From Candidatus Thalassarchaeaceae archaeon (GTDB lineage: Archaea > Thermoplasmatota > Poseidoniia > Poseidoniales > Thalassarchaeaceae), in contig JASLKP010000018.1 in assembly GCA_030747485.1 (NCBI GenBank), positions 1 to 33,163 of the forward strand: a stretch of DNA of 33,163 nucleotides. The letters run 5' to 3'. A model generated the notes under the pieces. The model was given only the letters and a program-made list of their open reading frames with translations, was not told the origin of the DNA and searched no databases. This document shows, piece by piece, positions 9,389 through 17,007 of this stretch. The translations under genes were made by a program, and so were the position numbers. Position 1 is the stretch's first letter. The number at the start of each line of letters is the position of its first letter.

Positions 9389-9832
9389 TTACTCGTCAAC
9401 GTATTCGCCCTTCGCGTCTAGGAGAATCATCGCAAGGTCAACTTGTTTACATGTCTGCAATATTTCCTCGTGCATCTGATCGCTGAATTCGTCTAACGTT
9501 TCGAGCGAACTTGCATTTGGATCCCGCAAGGAATCGAAAATGTGATTCAAAACACAAGATACACCGTAGGCTTGTCCAGCGCGGAAAGCGTGGTCTACAC
9601 CACCTGCTCCAGGGTCTTCAGCATGAAGCTCCATCATCACTTGCTGTGCATAGGCCGCCAATGCACCATAGACGGATTCCATCGCCTCACCAACAGCGGA
9701 TTCATTCTCTAGAGATGTCTGAACCATGCCTAGTGCAGCATCGATACATTCTCTGAATTTGTTGAAAGCGGCGATGGTATCGCTTGCTTCTAGTTGCATT
9801 GCTTCGTTCATTAGTGGCTTCCATTCCGCCAT
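9389..9832 (-). CDS. Alpha-helical protein of unknown function
   Basis: The product has 147 residues from the ATG at 9832 (an in-frame TTG at 9841 would add three). The sequence is rich in Ala, Glu, Met and Leu with no membrane segment or signal peptide, and reads as a helical bundle. Two cysteines and several short acidic stretches are present, but no recognised motif. It stands alone on the minus strand, divergent from the ribosomal protein operon and convergent with the giant surface protein gene. I do not recognise the family. Confidence 0.75.
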   Translation of the reverse strand: MAEWKPLMNEAMQLEASDTIAAFNKFRECIDAALGMVQTSLENESAVGEAMESVYGALAAYAQQVMMELHAEDPGAGGVDHAFRAGQAYGVSCVLNHIFDSLRDPNASSLETLDEFSDQMHEEILQTCKQVDLAMILLDAKGEYVDE

Positions 9833-9884
9833 GTGAATCAACTCTCCGAGGACAGGCTAAGGCCATGAGCATTGGCTTCTCCAC

Positions 9885-9901
9885 GGCCCCCTACGGGGGC
9901 C
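9885..9901. promoter_or_regulatory. 7-bp palindrome GGCCCCC / TAC / GGGGGCC upstream of rpl18e
   Basis: This perfect inverted repeat lies in the divergent gap between the 9832 minus-strand gene and rpl18e, six bases before the TATA-like box at 9908. No transcript ends here, so it cannot simply be a terminator; its place just upstream of a TATA box fits a DNA-level control site. Confidence 0.5.
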
Positions 9902-9907
9902 TGTGGG

Positions 9908-9911
9908 TATA
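9908..9911 (+). promoter_or_regulatory. TATA-like box of the ribosomal protein operon
   Basis: TATA in the context GGGTATACG lies about 60 bases before the rpl18e ATG. Initiation near 9935 would leave a leader of about 30 bases that includes GAGGGAG (9957-9963), a clear Shine-Dalgarno site five bases from the ATG at 9968. Confidence 0.4.
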
Positions 9912-9967
9912 CGTGGGGTTCATAACGGAAGGGTCGGTCGCGCGGCTACCCAAGTCGAGGGAGTCAC

Positions 9968-10333
9968 ATGACGAAGCAAAACAAGAAGACCAACCCCGGC
10001 CTTGTCACCTTAATTGGTGACCTCAAGGCCCAGACACGGTCGAATGGTGCTGCGCTGTGGCGAGACGTCGCTCAAAGACTCGAAAAGAGTCGGAGCAATT
10101 GGGCTGAACCCAACCTAAGCCGCCTAAGCCGCTATGCTGCGGATGAGAAGATCATTCTTGTTCCTGGAAAGTTGCTTGGTAGTGGTAATGTTGAGGGTAA
10201 GCACACCGTCGCCGCCTACAGTGTCAGTAATTCGGCCCGAGCGAAGATCGAGGAAGCAGGCGGTAAAGTCGTCAGCATTCACGATTTGATGAATGAAAAC
10301 CCAAAGGGCAAGGGGGTGTACATCCTTGGCTGA
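9968..10333 (+). CDS. rpl18e: Large-subunit ribosomal protein eL18 (L18e)
   Basis: This 121-residue basic protein matches archaeal L18e. Recognisable segments are the N-terminal NPGLVTLIGDLKAQTRSNGAALWRDVAQRLEKS-type region and the central VPGKLLGSGNVEGKHTVAAY-type segment. It is an archaeal/eukaryotic 50S (60S) protein. The start is the ATG at 9968, preceded by GAGGGAG five bases away. It is the first gene of the conserved archaeal order L18e-L13-S9-Rpb10 and overlaps the next gene by eight bases, so translation is probably coupled. Confidence 0.95.
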   Translation: MTKQNKKTNPGLVTLIGDLKAQTRSNGAALWRDVAQRLEKSRSNWAEPNLSRLSRYAADEKIILVPGKLLGSGNVEGKHTVAAYSVSNSARAKIEEAGGKVVSIHDLMNENPKGKGVYILG

Positions 10334-10811
10334 AGCAACGACATTTGTTTACAACGCTGAAGATAAGGTACTCGGCCGTCTTGCTAGTATTGTTGCTAAG
10401 CAACTGCTTCAGGCGAAGCGTGCCGGTGAAGACACACGTGTCATCATCGTCAATGCAGAGCAGGCAATCGTAACCGGGAAGAGAACCAGTGTAATGTCTG
10501 ATTATCGTGCGAAATACGAACTAAATCATGCTCGCAAGGGACCATTCTTCCCTCGAATGCCAGACCAAATTCTAAAGCGTACTGTACGTGGAATGTTACC
10601 GTACCAGAAGAACAGTAGCGGCCGTTCAGCACTGAAGGCCCTCCGTGTCGAAATTGGTACACCTACTGGCCTCTCTGGTGATGACCTTCCAGACGGTTGT
10701 GAATGGGGCGACTCAAGTAAGATTGAGCGACCATTGCCCGAGCGTTTTGTTCGCCTAGGCGAGATTAGCAAGGAACTTGGTGTAGATTCATCTAGATGGA
10801 GTGGTGAGTGA
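10326..10811 (+). CDS. rpl13: Large-subunit ribosomal protein uL13
   Basis: This universal 50S protein has 161 residues. The landmarks are [14 protein letters not shown] near the N-terminus and RTVRGMLPY in the middle. The best start is the TTG at 10326 ([18 protein letters not shown]), inside the last codons of rpl18e. It has AGGGGGTG at 10311-10318, seven bases upstream, while the longer frame from 10293 adds residues unlike L13. The C-terminus carries about 20 residues beyond a minimal archaeal L13. It is followed two bases later by rps9. Confidence 0.93.
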   Translation: MAEATTFVYNAEDKVLGRLASIVAKQLLQAKRAGEDTRVIIVNAEQAIVTGKRTSVMSDYRAKYELNHARKGPFFPRMPDQILKRTVRGMLPYQKNSSGRSALKALRVEIGTPTGLSGDDLPDGCEWGDSSKIERPLPERFVRLGEISKELGVDSSRWSGE

Positions 10812-10813
10812 AA

Positions 10814-11251
10814 ATGGCGAAGAAGGAGCCGAAAATTAGCGTGAACACTTCAGGCAAGCGCAAGACAGCAATTGCACGTGCAACTGTCAAGTCAGGCAAA
10901 GGTCGAGTTCGTGTAAATTCAGAACCAATTGAAATCCTACAGCCAGAAATGGCCAGAACCAAAGCGATGGAACCACTAGTGATTGCAGATGCAATGAACC
11001 GCCTTGCAACTGTTGACATCAATGTCAACACGACCGGTGGCGGTCAAATGGGGCAGGTCGATGCGATTCGAACAGCAATCGCTCGTGGCTTGGTAAAGTG
11101 GAATGATGGCGCAGATGGAGACGATGCGGAACTTCGTGATGAATTCCTTCGTTTTGATCGAAGTTTGCTTGTCAACGATCCACGTCGCAAGGAACCAAAG
11201 CACCAAATGGGACGAGGTGCGCGAAAGAAGTGGCAGAAGTCCTACCGTTGA
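10814..11251 (+). CDS. rps9: Small-subunit ribosomal protein uS9
   Basis: The product has 145 residues. Diagnostic features are the N-terminal [23 protein letters not shown] segment and the C-terminal [22 protein letters not shown] tail, whose basic end reaches the P-site tRNA in the known family. The ATG at 10814 is preferred over an in-frame GTG at 10808, which overlaps the rpl13 stop. The stop codon runs directly into the Shine-Dalgarno site of rpoN (TGAGGTGA, 11249-11256). Confidence 0.95.
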   Translation: MAKKEPKISVNTSGKRKTAIARATVKSGKGRVRVNSEPIEILQPEMARTKAMEPLVIADAMNRLATVDINVNTTGGGQMGQVDAIRTAIARGLVKWNDGADGDDAELRDEFLRFDRSLLVNDPRRKEPKHQMGRGARKKWQKSYR

Positions 11252-11256
11252 GGTGA
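11250..11256 (+). promoter_or_regulatory. Ribosome binding site of rpoN, fused to the rps9 stop codon
   Basis: GAGGTGA, complementary to the 16S 3' end, starts at the second base of the rps9 TGA and lies five bases from the ATG at 11262. It decides the start over the out-of-frame ATG at 11258. Confidence 0.7.
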
Positions 11257-11261
11257 AATGA

Positions 11262-11468
11262 ATGATAATTCCAGTACGATGTTTTTCCTGTGGAAATGTG
11301 ATTGGACACTTGTGGGAACGCTACAACAATGGCGTTAATGATGGCCGCAATGCCGGAGAGATGCTTGACGAAGTCGGATTAGAGCGATATTGCTGCCGAC
11401 GCATGTTCGTCTCGCATGTTGAACTCATTGACGATGTTGCACCTTTCAGTGTCACTCGCATGGAATAA
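11262..11468 (+). CDS. rpoN: DNA-directed RNA polymerase subunit N (Rpb10 homologue)
   Basis: The product has 68 residues, the normal length of archaeal RpoN. MIIPVRCFSCG at the N-terminus and RYCCRRMFVSHVELID further on supply the family's CxxC and CC zinc ligands. It is a small zinc-bundle assembly subunit of archaeal RNA polymerase. It is the last protein gene of the operon. The usual neighbour rpoK is not next; tRNA-Pro begins seven bases after the stop, so the tRNA may be cut from the same transcript. Confidence 0.96.
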   Translation: MIIPVRCFSCGNVIGHLWERYNNGVNDGRNAGEMLDEVGLERYCCRRMFVSHVELIDDVAPFSVTRME

Positions 11469-11475
11469 GGACAAC

Positions 11476-11550
11476 GGGCCCGTAGGTTAGCTTGGCCAAT
11501 ACTTGACGGCTGGGGGCCGTCAGACTCCAGTTCAAATCTGGACGGGCCCA
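11476..11550 (+). tRNA. tRNA-Pro, anticodon GGG
   Basis: The acceptor stem GGGCCCG (11476-11482) pairs with CGGGCCC (11543-11549). The anticodon stem GACGG/CCGTC encloses loop CTGGGGG, anticodon GGG. The T arm is TCCAG-TTCAAAT-CTGGA and the discriminator base is A. The D stem is weak (G-T, G-C, T-A). The next bases are CCT, so the CCA end is not encoded. No intron is visible. Confidence 0.92.
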
Positions 11551-11578
11551 CCTCCTTTGAGGCAGCACATTACAGATT

Positions 11579-11597
11579 TCGACCCCTAAGGGGTCGA
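11579..11597. promoter_or_regulatory. 8-bp palindrome TCGACCCC / TAA / GGGGTCGA
   Basis: A perfect inverted repeat with a TAA loop lies 28 bases after tRNA-Pro and 48 bases before the likely ATG of the beta-helix surface protein. There is no T-tract after it. It matches the other short-loop palindromes in the window. Confidence 0.5.
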
Positions 11598-11645
11598 TGA
11601 CCAGAAGCGGGAGGGTTCAAACCGCATTGTGTGACAGTCGGTAGC

Positions 11646-14600
11646 ATGCGAGAGCGAATGCCATGGTCGATTGCATTGGTCATGCTTCTAATCACTCCCT
11701 TGCTTATTGCAGCGCCTGCGGCGCTGCGTACGGTCGTACACGAGGGTGTGGTTTACACTTCAGATCAAACATGGTCAGGAAACATAACCCTCGATGAGGA
11801 CGTTATCGTTGCAAGTGGCGCCACTTTAACCATTGAGTCAGGCACTCAAATTAATGTTACCGAAGATGTGACAATCACCATGAACGGTGATCTGGACATT
11901 CAAGGTACATCTGAATCACAAGTCGAAATATGGGGATCGTGGGTTGCTGACACTTCCATTCAGGCACGTTGGCAAGGTTTCCTTCTCAATCCTGGGTCAT
12001 CAGCCAATGTAGTCAATGCACAGATCTCTGATTCACGTGGCGGCTTTGACGTCGAGAGCGGCGCCACGCTGAACATTGGTACTACCAATTTCACAGATCC
12101 AATCATTGGGGTTTGGAACAAAGGCACCCTCTCCGGTGATGGAATCAATTGTAACACGGCCACTACTTCCTGCCTACGTGTTGATGGTAGTGCCACACTA
12201 TCTGAAGTCAAATCAATACTCAGTGCAGAAGTTGTTCACGTACACAATGGTGGAAATGCGAACATCGCAGTCGTGACATCTAATGATGATGCAGATGTTA
12301 TTGTTCTTGATGATGGTTCCACGTTTTATGGTCAGGTAAATGCAGATGGATTCAATCGACTCGTAAGAGGCAGTGGAACAGTTTCTGCTACGGTGTTGCC
12401 AGACATCATCGGAGTTGGAGGTGTTTTGGTTGAAGCAGATTCTTTGGGTGGCCTAGTGGTCACAGGAGGCTCCCCTTGCAGTTCAAATTGTACCGTTGAT
12501 TCAATTATCGTCGGTACTGTAGATGATGTTGAATTCAGTTCACAGTTTCTTTTCTGTGAAGAGACTTGTATTGATGCCCGAATCGATGGAGAATTGGCGT
12601 TTGTGAGTGCTTGGCCTAGTACTGAGATCTATCCCTCCAATGCCTTTGCTAGACTCCGTGGCGAGGGACTTGTCCGTCTGAATCAAATCAACATCCATAC
12701 ATCTCATACATTGTTTGACGTATCTGGTAATGGGAATCTGATCATCGATAACTCCACCTTGAGATTTGGTGATGCTGGCACCATTTCCGGTTGGTCGTTG
12801 GATGTTTCAGACACCATCATGGTAGATGGTGAAGATGGATGGGTGCTTCTTGATGTAGATGCAACCTTCAGCCAGATTGAGCTTGTCCGCCCATTTTCTC
12901 TTTCAGATGTGACTTCTGTAGGCATACATGCTGTATGGTCAAACGTAGTCATGGATGATGTCTTGCTAGATGGATGGAATGAAGGTATTCGTTGCGAATC
13001 TGAGTGCACAATCACTGGGGCCGATTTAACATCAGGTGGCGGTGGTCGTAACAGTGGAAGCGGCATCACCATCGATGGCGGAACAATTGAACTCGATGCC
13101 CTTTCGACATCCTCATCAGATGTGGGCCTCAATGTCATTGATGGTTCAGTGCACATTGATACATGGAGCGTTGAAAACGCTCACAGATCATATGGGATTC
13201 AACTTGCAAACGATGCAAGTGCGACCATTCGTAACATGCCAGCATACACCTCATCAGGTGTCCACGATGGATTTGGTGACGGTACCTTACTTTGGGGGTC
13301 ACAAGGGACCCCTGACCTCTCAGTCAGTATAGAGGAACGATTCACTGAATCTACAATACACGTGACTGATTTAGTTGGCAATTCAATCAGCAGTGCTACC
13401 GTAAGTGCACATGGTTTCAGTGAGATAACCAATGAATCGGGAGAAAGTATGCTCCCAATGCTTGCGAGCGGCTCGTTTGTTGAAGCAGTAGATGCCTCTA
13501 GCGGAATGGGGGCAAGTGCAACATTATCGCCACCTGGCGGCAATATTCAGATTGCAATTGTTCCGGGAACGGGGGATTGGGTCATTCCGACAGGCGTTGA
13601 TGCAAGATTGGTCGGTGGTGAACACAGTATCACTGGAGACCTCATCATTGAGAATGGTGCATCTCTGATGCTTGTCGATTCCATTCTCACAATCCCCGAA
13701 TCTGCAAATTTGACGATTCAAAGTACAGGGAAATTGAAGGGCGATGGTGGCCATCTAATAGGGGGTGTCGCTCCATTAACAGCAGGCACACCACTACAGG
13801 GTGAAGGCGACGGTCTCATTGTTGGAAGCCAGATTACATTCACTTGTTATGATCCGTGGACATGGGTCAAGACATCTTTGACAAATGAACTGACACTTTC
13901 TCAAGATTGTGAATTAATTCTGGATGGTGGCCATGCTTCGGGATCGGTCACATTATCCGAAGATTCGAAATTAAGTGAACGCAGTCACCTCACGGTCCGT
14001 GTCGTTGATGCAGGTAATCCTGTAGACGGTGCAAACGTTTCTGTCGGTGGTAACGTTGTGCAAACAGATGCAACTGGCACAGTATCATTCACAAGTACAT
14101 GGCGTGTCATTGATGAGGGCGGTGAGTCCATAGCGGATTCCAAAACGGTTGCAGTACAACATGCAAACGTCAACAGGTATCGAAGTTGGGATCCATCGAC
14201 CAGTACTGAAATTGAGGTGATGATTTCAACAGTAACAGCAGGAGTTGCAACGGACCACGTACGCCTAGAATCCGTATTTTCACCCTACCATCTTGGATCA
14301 GATTTGATAGTATCAGATGGGGCTATATTTGAGATACTTCCAAACGTTGAATTGACGTTAGCAACTGGTGTGGGGATTCGTGTTGAAGGAGAGATGTTGT
14401 CTGACGATTCATGGATTGGTGGTACCGGTTCAGCAGGCTTGAAGGCAATCGATGGTGGCTCAATTATACTTCAATCTGGATTTTATTCGGGTGGCCCCTT
14501 ACAAGTGAGATCAAATGGCGAATCCACACTCAATAATATGACAATTTTCGATGCAGGAATTTCAGTTATTTCAACAACCAATCCTGCTCAATTACATCTC

Positions 14601-16385
14601 AACAGCGGCCTTGTTAAGCAAACTGACATTTGCATCAGGGCTCAAGGTATGGCTGCCACATTGGTCATTGAAAATACGAGATTAGAGATGTGTGAAATGA
14701 TGGGCGCGTGGTCTACTTCGGCGAACGTAGAAATTTCTGGAGCCATCATCGGTCCAGATAATTCAAAGGGATTCTGGATACAGGATTCAGTAGGATCAAT
14801 CACCGACTTAGATGCAACAGAACACGATGGAGATGGGTCGGCATTACATCTAGAAATGCAGGACGGCTCACTTATTGTCGAACGCCTTGAAATCTCTGCT
14901 GGTACAGGTGTTGCTGCACTACAGATTGAGCAATCTACTGGCGTTCAAATTCGTGATTCCACGATTCATAATGCACCTGGAGTCCTCATCGACAATAGTG
15001 CGACCACTCTAGAACGGGTTGATTTGTTGGGAACAGGTACAGGGATTGGGATCGAAATTCTTGGCTCCCGAAATAGCGGGGCTGTACAAATCATTGATTG
15101 TGACTTGGACCATTTCGACAAAGCACTACGCTTAGAGGGTTCATTTGAACACCTAGAATCACAACCAATCACCATTCTAGAATCACATCTACATGGCACG
15201 ACTTCAATTGATGCCAACACACTTTCTTTCGTTGTCAAAGGCGGAGAACTTGATGGCGAAGTACGATTACTCGCGATGGAAAAGGCATGGTCTGCGACTC
15301 TCATCGATGTTGAAGCCCCATCAACGAATCTTTCAGGCGATGTTCGCCTGTATATCGGAAGTACTTGGCAAGTACAAGTTCAGGAAGAAGATACGGGCAA
15401 TCCAATCATTGCGAGTCACCTTCAGATGAGTATTCCAGAATTTGATACAACATTGGGTGAACAAACTCTCGATTGGGAAAACCCACATCATATTGAACTC
15501 ATTTATCGAGTCCATTCTGATTCATCATTTTCAGATGCACAGTATGCTCAATGGACAACCTCCTCATCAGGATACCTTCCGGAAACCGGCCAATTAATGC
15601 TGGATTCAAGTGGTCAAAGGGCGTTAATAGTCCAAATGTCCCCGAATATAGCACCTGTTGTGACGATATTAGAACCTGTAGATGACCTCATTGTAAATGC
15701 TGGAGAAGACGTAGATTATAGTGCATCATTTTCAGATCCAAACGGTGATGAAATCATTGAATGGATTTGGTTACTTGAAGGCGAGGATGTCAGTTGGTTG
15801 GTTGGTGATCAATCTTCAGACACCATCTCAGGAATCGAACAAGGTGATTGGATTCTCAGAGCCATTGCGATTGACGTACACGGTGCACAGGGTCAAGCTG
15901 CTATTCAGATCACTGTAAATCCGGCAGACAATGATGGTGATTTCTCTGAAACCTGTCAAACACAGGGACCAGATGCATGGTACGATCCTATCTCTGGATT
16001 ACTGTGTGGCCCCGATGTCTTTGATGAAGATGACGATAATGACGACATTCGAGATGACCGAGATGATTTCCCGTTCGATGGATGTGCACACAAAGACACC
16101 GATGATGATGGAATGCCTGACAGCATCCTTCCTAATTGTGAGACATCATTGGTTGAAGATGGAGATGACGATAATGATGAGGTTCCCGATGGTGAAGACA
16201 TCGATCCAGTTGATGCATCCAAAGGACGCACCTCAGATACAGAATCAGAGAGTTCCTTGATAGTAACACTTTGCAGTCCTTCAGTGGTGTTGAGCATTGG
16301 CCTAGTCATCGTTTTCACAATCTTTGCATATCTCAGATTCAGAGGGGGCGAAGGTGGCCCCGTCTCGATGCATAGGGACGATTGA
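11646..16385 (+). CDS. Large beta-helix surface protein with PKD-like domain, Asp-rich repeats and C-terminal membrane anchor
   Basis: The product has 1579 residues from the ATG at 11646; an in-frame GTG at 11631 would add five. MRERMPWSIALVMLLITPLL is a signal peptide. Most of the chain is short beta-rich repeats with I-x-N/D and G-T/S patterns typical of right-handed parallel beta-helices. Three similar sections of the form GdlIVxxGAxLxI...L recur near residues 45, 660 and 880, suggesting three solenoid modules separated by small Ig-like linkers (VVDAGNPVDGANVSVGG). Near residues 1335-1425 a PKD-like domain (FSDPNGDEIIEWIWLLEG) precedes DDDNDD/DTDDDGMPD acidic loops with paired cysteines. 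A single C-terminal helix (about 1543-1565) and short RFRGG tail follow. The fold suggests adhesion or glycan binding; catalytic residues were not identified. Confidence 0.88.
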   Translation: MRERMPWSIALVMLLITPLLIAAPAALRTVVHEGVVYTSDQTWSGNITLDEDVIVASGATLTIESGTQINVTEDVTITMNGDLDIQGTSESQVEIWGSWVADTSIQARWQGFLLNPGSSANVVNAQISDSRGGFDVESGATLNIGTTNFTDPIIGVWNKGTLSGDGINCNTATTSCLRVDGSATLSEVKSILSAEVVHVHNGGNANIAVVTSNDDADVIVLDDGSTFYGQVNADGFNRLVRGSGTVSATVLPDIIGVGGVLVEADSLGGLVVTGGSPCSSNCTVDSIIVGTVDDVEFSSQFLFCEETCIDARIDGELAFVSAWPSTEIYPSNAFARLRGEGLVRLNQINIHTSHTLFDVSGNGNLIIDNSTLRFGDAGTISGWSLDVSDTIMVDGEDGWVLLDVDATFSQIELVRPFSLSDVTSVGIHAVWSNVVMDDVLLDGWNEGIRCESECTITGADLTSGGGGRNSGSGITIDGGTIELDALSTSSSDVGLNVIDGSVHIDTWSVENAHRSYGIQLANDASATIRNMPAYTSSGVHDGFGDGTLLWGSQGTPDLSVSIEERFTESTIHVTDLVGNSISSATVSAHGFSEITNESGESMLPMLASGSFVEAVDASSGMGASATLSPPGGNIQIAIVPGTGDWVIPTGVDARLVGGEHSITGDLIIENGASLMLVDSILTIPESANLTIQSTGKLKGDGGHLIGGVAPLTAGTPLQGEGDGLIVGSQITFTCYDPWTWVKTSLTNELTLSQDCELILDGGHASGSVTLSEDSKLSERSHLTVRVVDAGNPVDGANVSVGGNVVQTDATGTVSFTSTWRVIDEGGESIADSKTVAVQHANVNRYRSWDPSTSTEIEVMISTVTAGVATDHVRLESVFSPYHLGSDLIVSDGAIFEILPNVELTLATGVGIRVEGEMLSDDSWIGGTGSAGLKAIDGGSIILQSGFYSGGPLQVRSNGESTLNNMTIFDAGISVISTTNPAQLHLNSGLVKQTDICIRAQGMAATLVIENTRLEMCEMMGAWSTSANVEISGAIIGPDNSKGFWIQDSVGSITDLDATEHDGDGSALHLEMQDGSLIVERLEISAGTGVAALQIEQSTGVQIRDSTIHNAPGVLIDNSATTLERVDLLGTGTGIGIEILGSRNSGAVQIIDCDLDHFDKALRLEGSFEHLESQPITILESHLHGTTSIDANTLSFVVKGGELDGEVRLLAMEKAWSATLIDVEAPSTNLSGDVRLYIGSTWQVQVQEEDTGNPIIASHLQMSIPEFDTTLGEQTLDWENPHHIELIYRVHSDSSFSDAQYAQWTTSSSGYLPETGQLMLDSSGQRALIVQMSPNIAPVVTILEPVDDLIVNAGEDVDYSASFSDPNGDEIIEWIWLLEGEDVSWLVGDQSSDTISGIEQGDWILRAIAIDVHGAQGQAAIQITVNPADNDGDFSETCQTQGPDAWYDPISGLLCGPDVFDEDDDNDDIRDDRDDFPFDGCAHKDTDDDGMPDSILPNCETSLVEDGDDDNDEVPDGEDIDPVDASKGRTSDTESESSLIVTLCSPSVVLSIGLVIVFTIFAYLRFRGGEGGPVSMHRDD

Positions 16386-16390
16386 GGTGA
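16384..16390 (+). promoter_or_regulatory. Ribosome binding site overlapping the upstream stop codon
   Basis: GAGGTGA starts within the TGA stop of the beta-helix protein gene and lies four bases from the ATG at 16395, the same TGAGGTGA arrangement as at rps9/rpoN. It implies co-transcription of the two genes. Confidence 0.65.
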
Positions 16391-16394
16391 ATAG

Positions 16395-16958
16395 ATGCAG
16401 TCCTCAATGCCGGACACGAATGGGATTGCACTGGTCGTCTTACTAGCGACTGCCTCCATTGTCATCTTTGATGGCTGGAAGTTGTTCCGTGCAAATCGTG
16501 ATATTCCAACACTTGGAACATTTCCCAACGGTGGAATGGCTTGGGAGAGTCAGATGGAACAAGAATTCGTACGAAACATCACCATGATTGGTTCAGTTGT
16601 AGTGATGATGGTCGTCCCATGGTTCCTTGCCGAGCGCAGTGGAACAAACATTGCATGGGTCATCGTTTTTGACATATTGTTGGCATTACACTCTGTTTGG
16701 TTGATTACACCAAAGCGGTATGCTGTGACTCGTGATGCACTATGGGTAGATGGTTTCAGAGTCGATTGGAGTCGTTTGTGGTGGTCTGGTTGGAAGGGCG
16801 GAAGCAGCATTACTTTACAGCGTAAAGGATGGTGGAGATTGGCTCCATTGCCCTTAGGTGGCAATTCCACAGATCTTGAATCTGCAGCACTTCGAATTGA
16901 TGCCATTCTAGCAAATCAATGGGATGAATTGATGGAAATTCTATCCGAGGAAGAATAA
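16395..16958 (+). CDS. Small membrane protein with cytoplasmic PH-like domain
   Basis: The product has 187 residues. Hydrophobic helices are seen at about 9-28, 62-80 and 85-103. They are followed by a soluble C-terminal part (about 105-175) with the order KRYAVTRDALWVDGFRVDW, then Trp-rich beta strands and a final helix. This resembles the bacterial PH-like domains found after membrane helices, but that is pattern recognition only. It is translationally linked to the surface protein gene upstream, separated by nine bases, so it might help place or process that protein. The function is unknown. Confidence 0.78.
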   Translation: MQSSMPDTNGIALVVLLATASIVIFDGWKLFRANRDIPTLGTFPNGGMAWESQMEQEFVRNITMIGSVVVMMVVPWFLAERSGTNIAWVIVFDILLALHSVWLITPKRYAVTRDALWVDGFRVDWSRLWWSGWKGGSSITLQRKGWWRLAPLPLGGNSTDLESAALRIDAILANQWDELMEILSEEE

Positions 16959-16984
16959 ATTTGATTGCAAGTACTCAAGTACCA

Positions 16985-17007
16985 CCACGTCCCCATAGGG
17001 GACGTGG
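16985..17007. promoter_or_regulatory. 10-bp palindrome at the ligA start
   Basis: The arms CCACGTCCCC (16985-16994) and GGGGACGTGG (16998-17007) pair perfectly around an ATA loop. This is the longest of the short-loop palindromes in the window. Its right arm contains the GTG (17004-17006) that is the best ligA start, so in mRNA the start codon would be buried in a stable stem. Confidence 0.6.

Noticed and set aside
10293..10325. Longer start for rpl13
   Set aside because: The added residues are out-of-frame readings of the rpl18e C-terminus and do not resemble L13; TTG 10326 has a good ribosome binding site.
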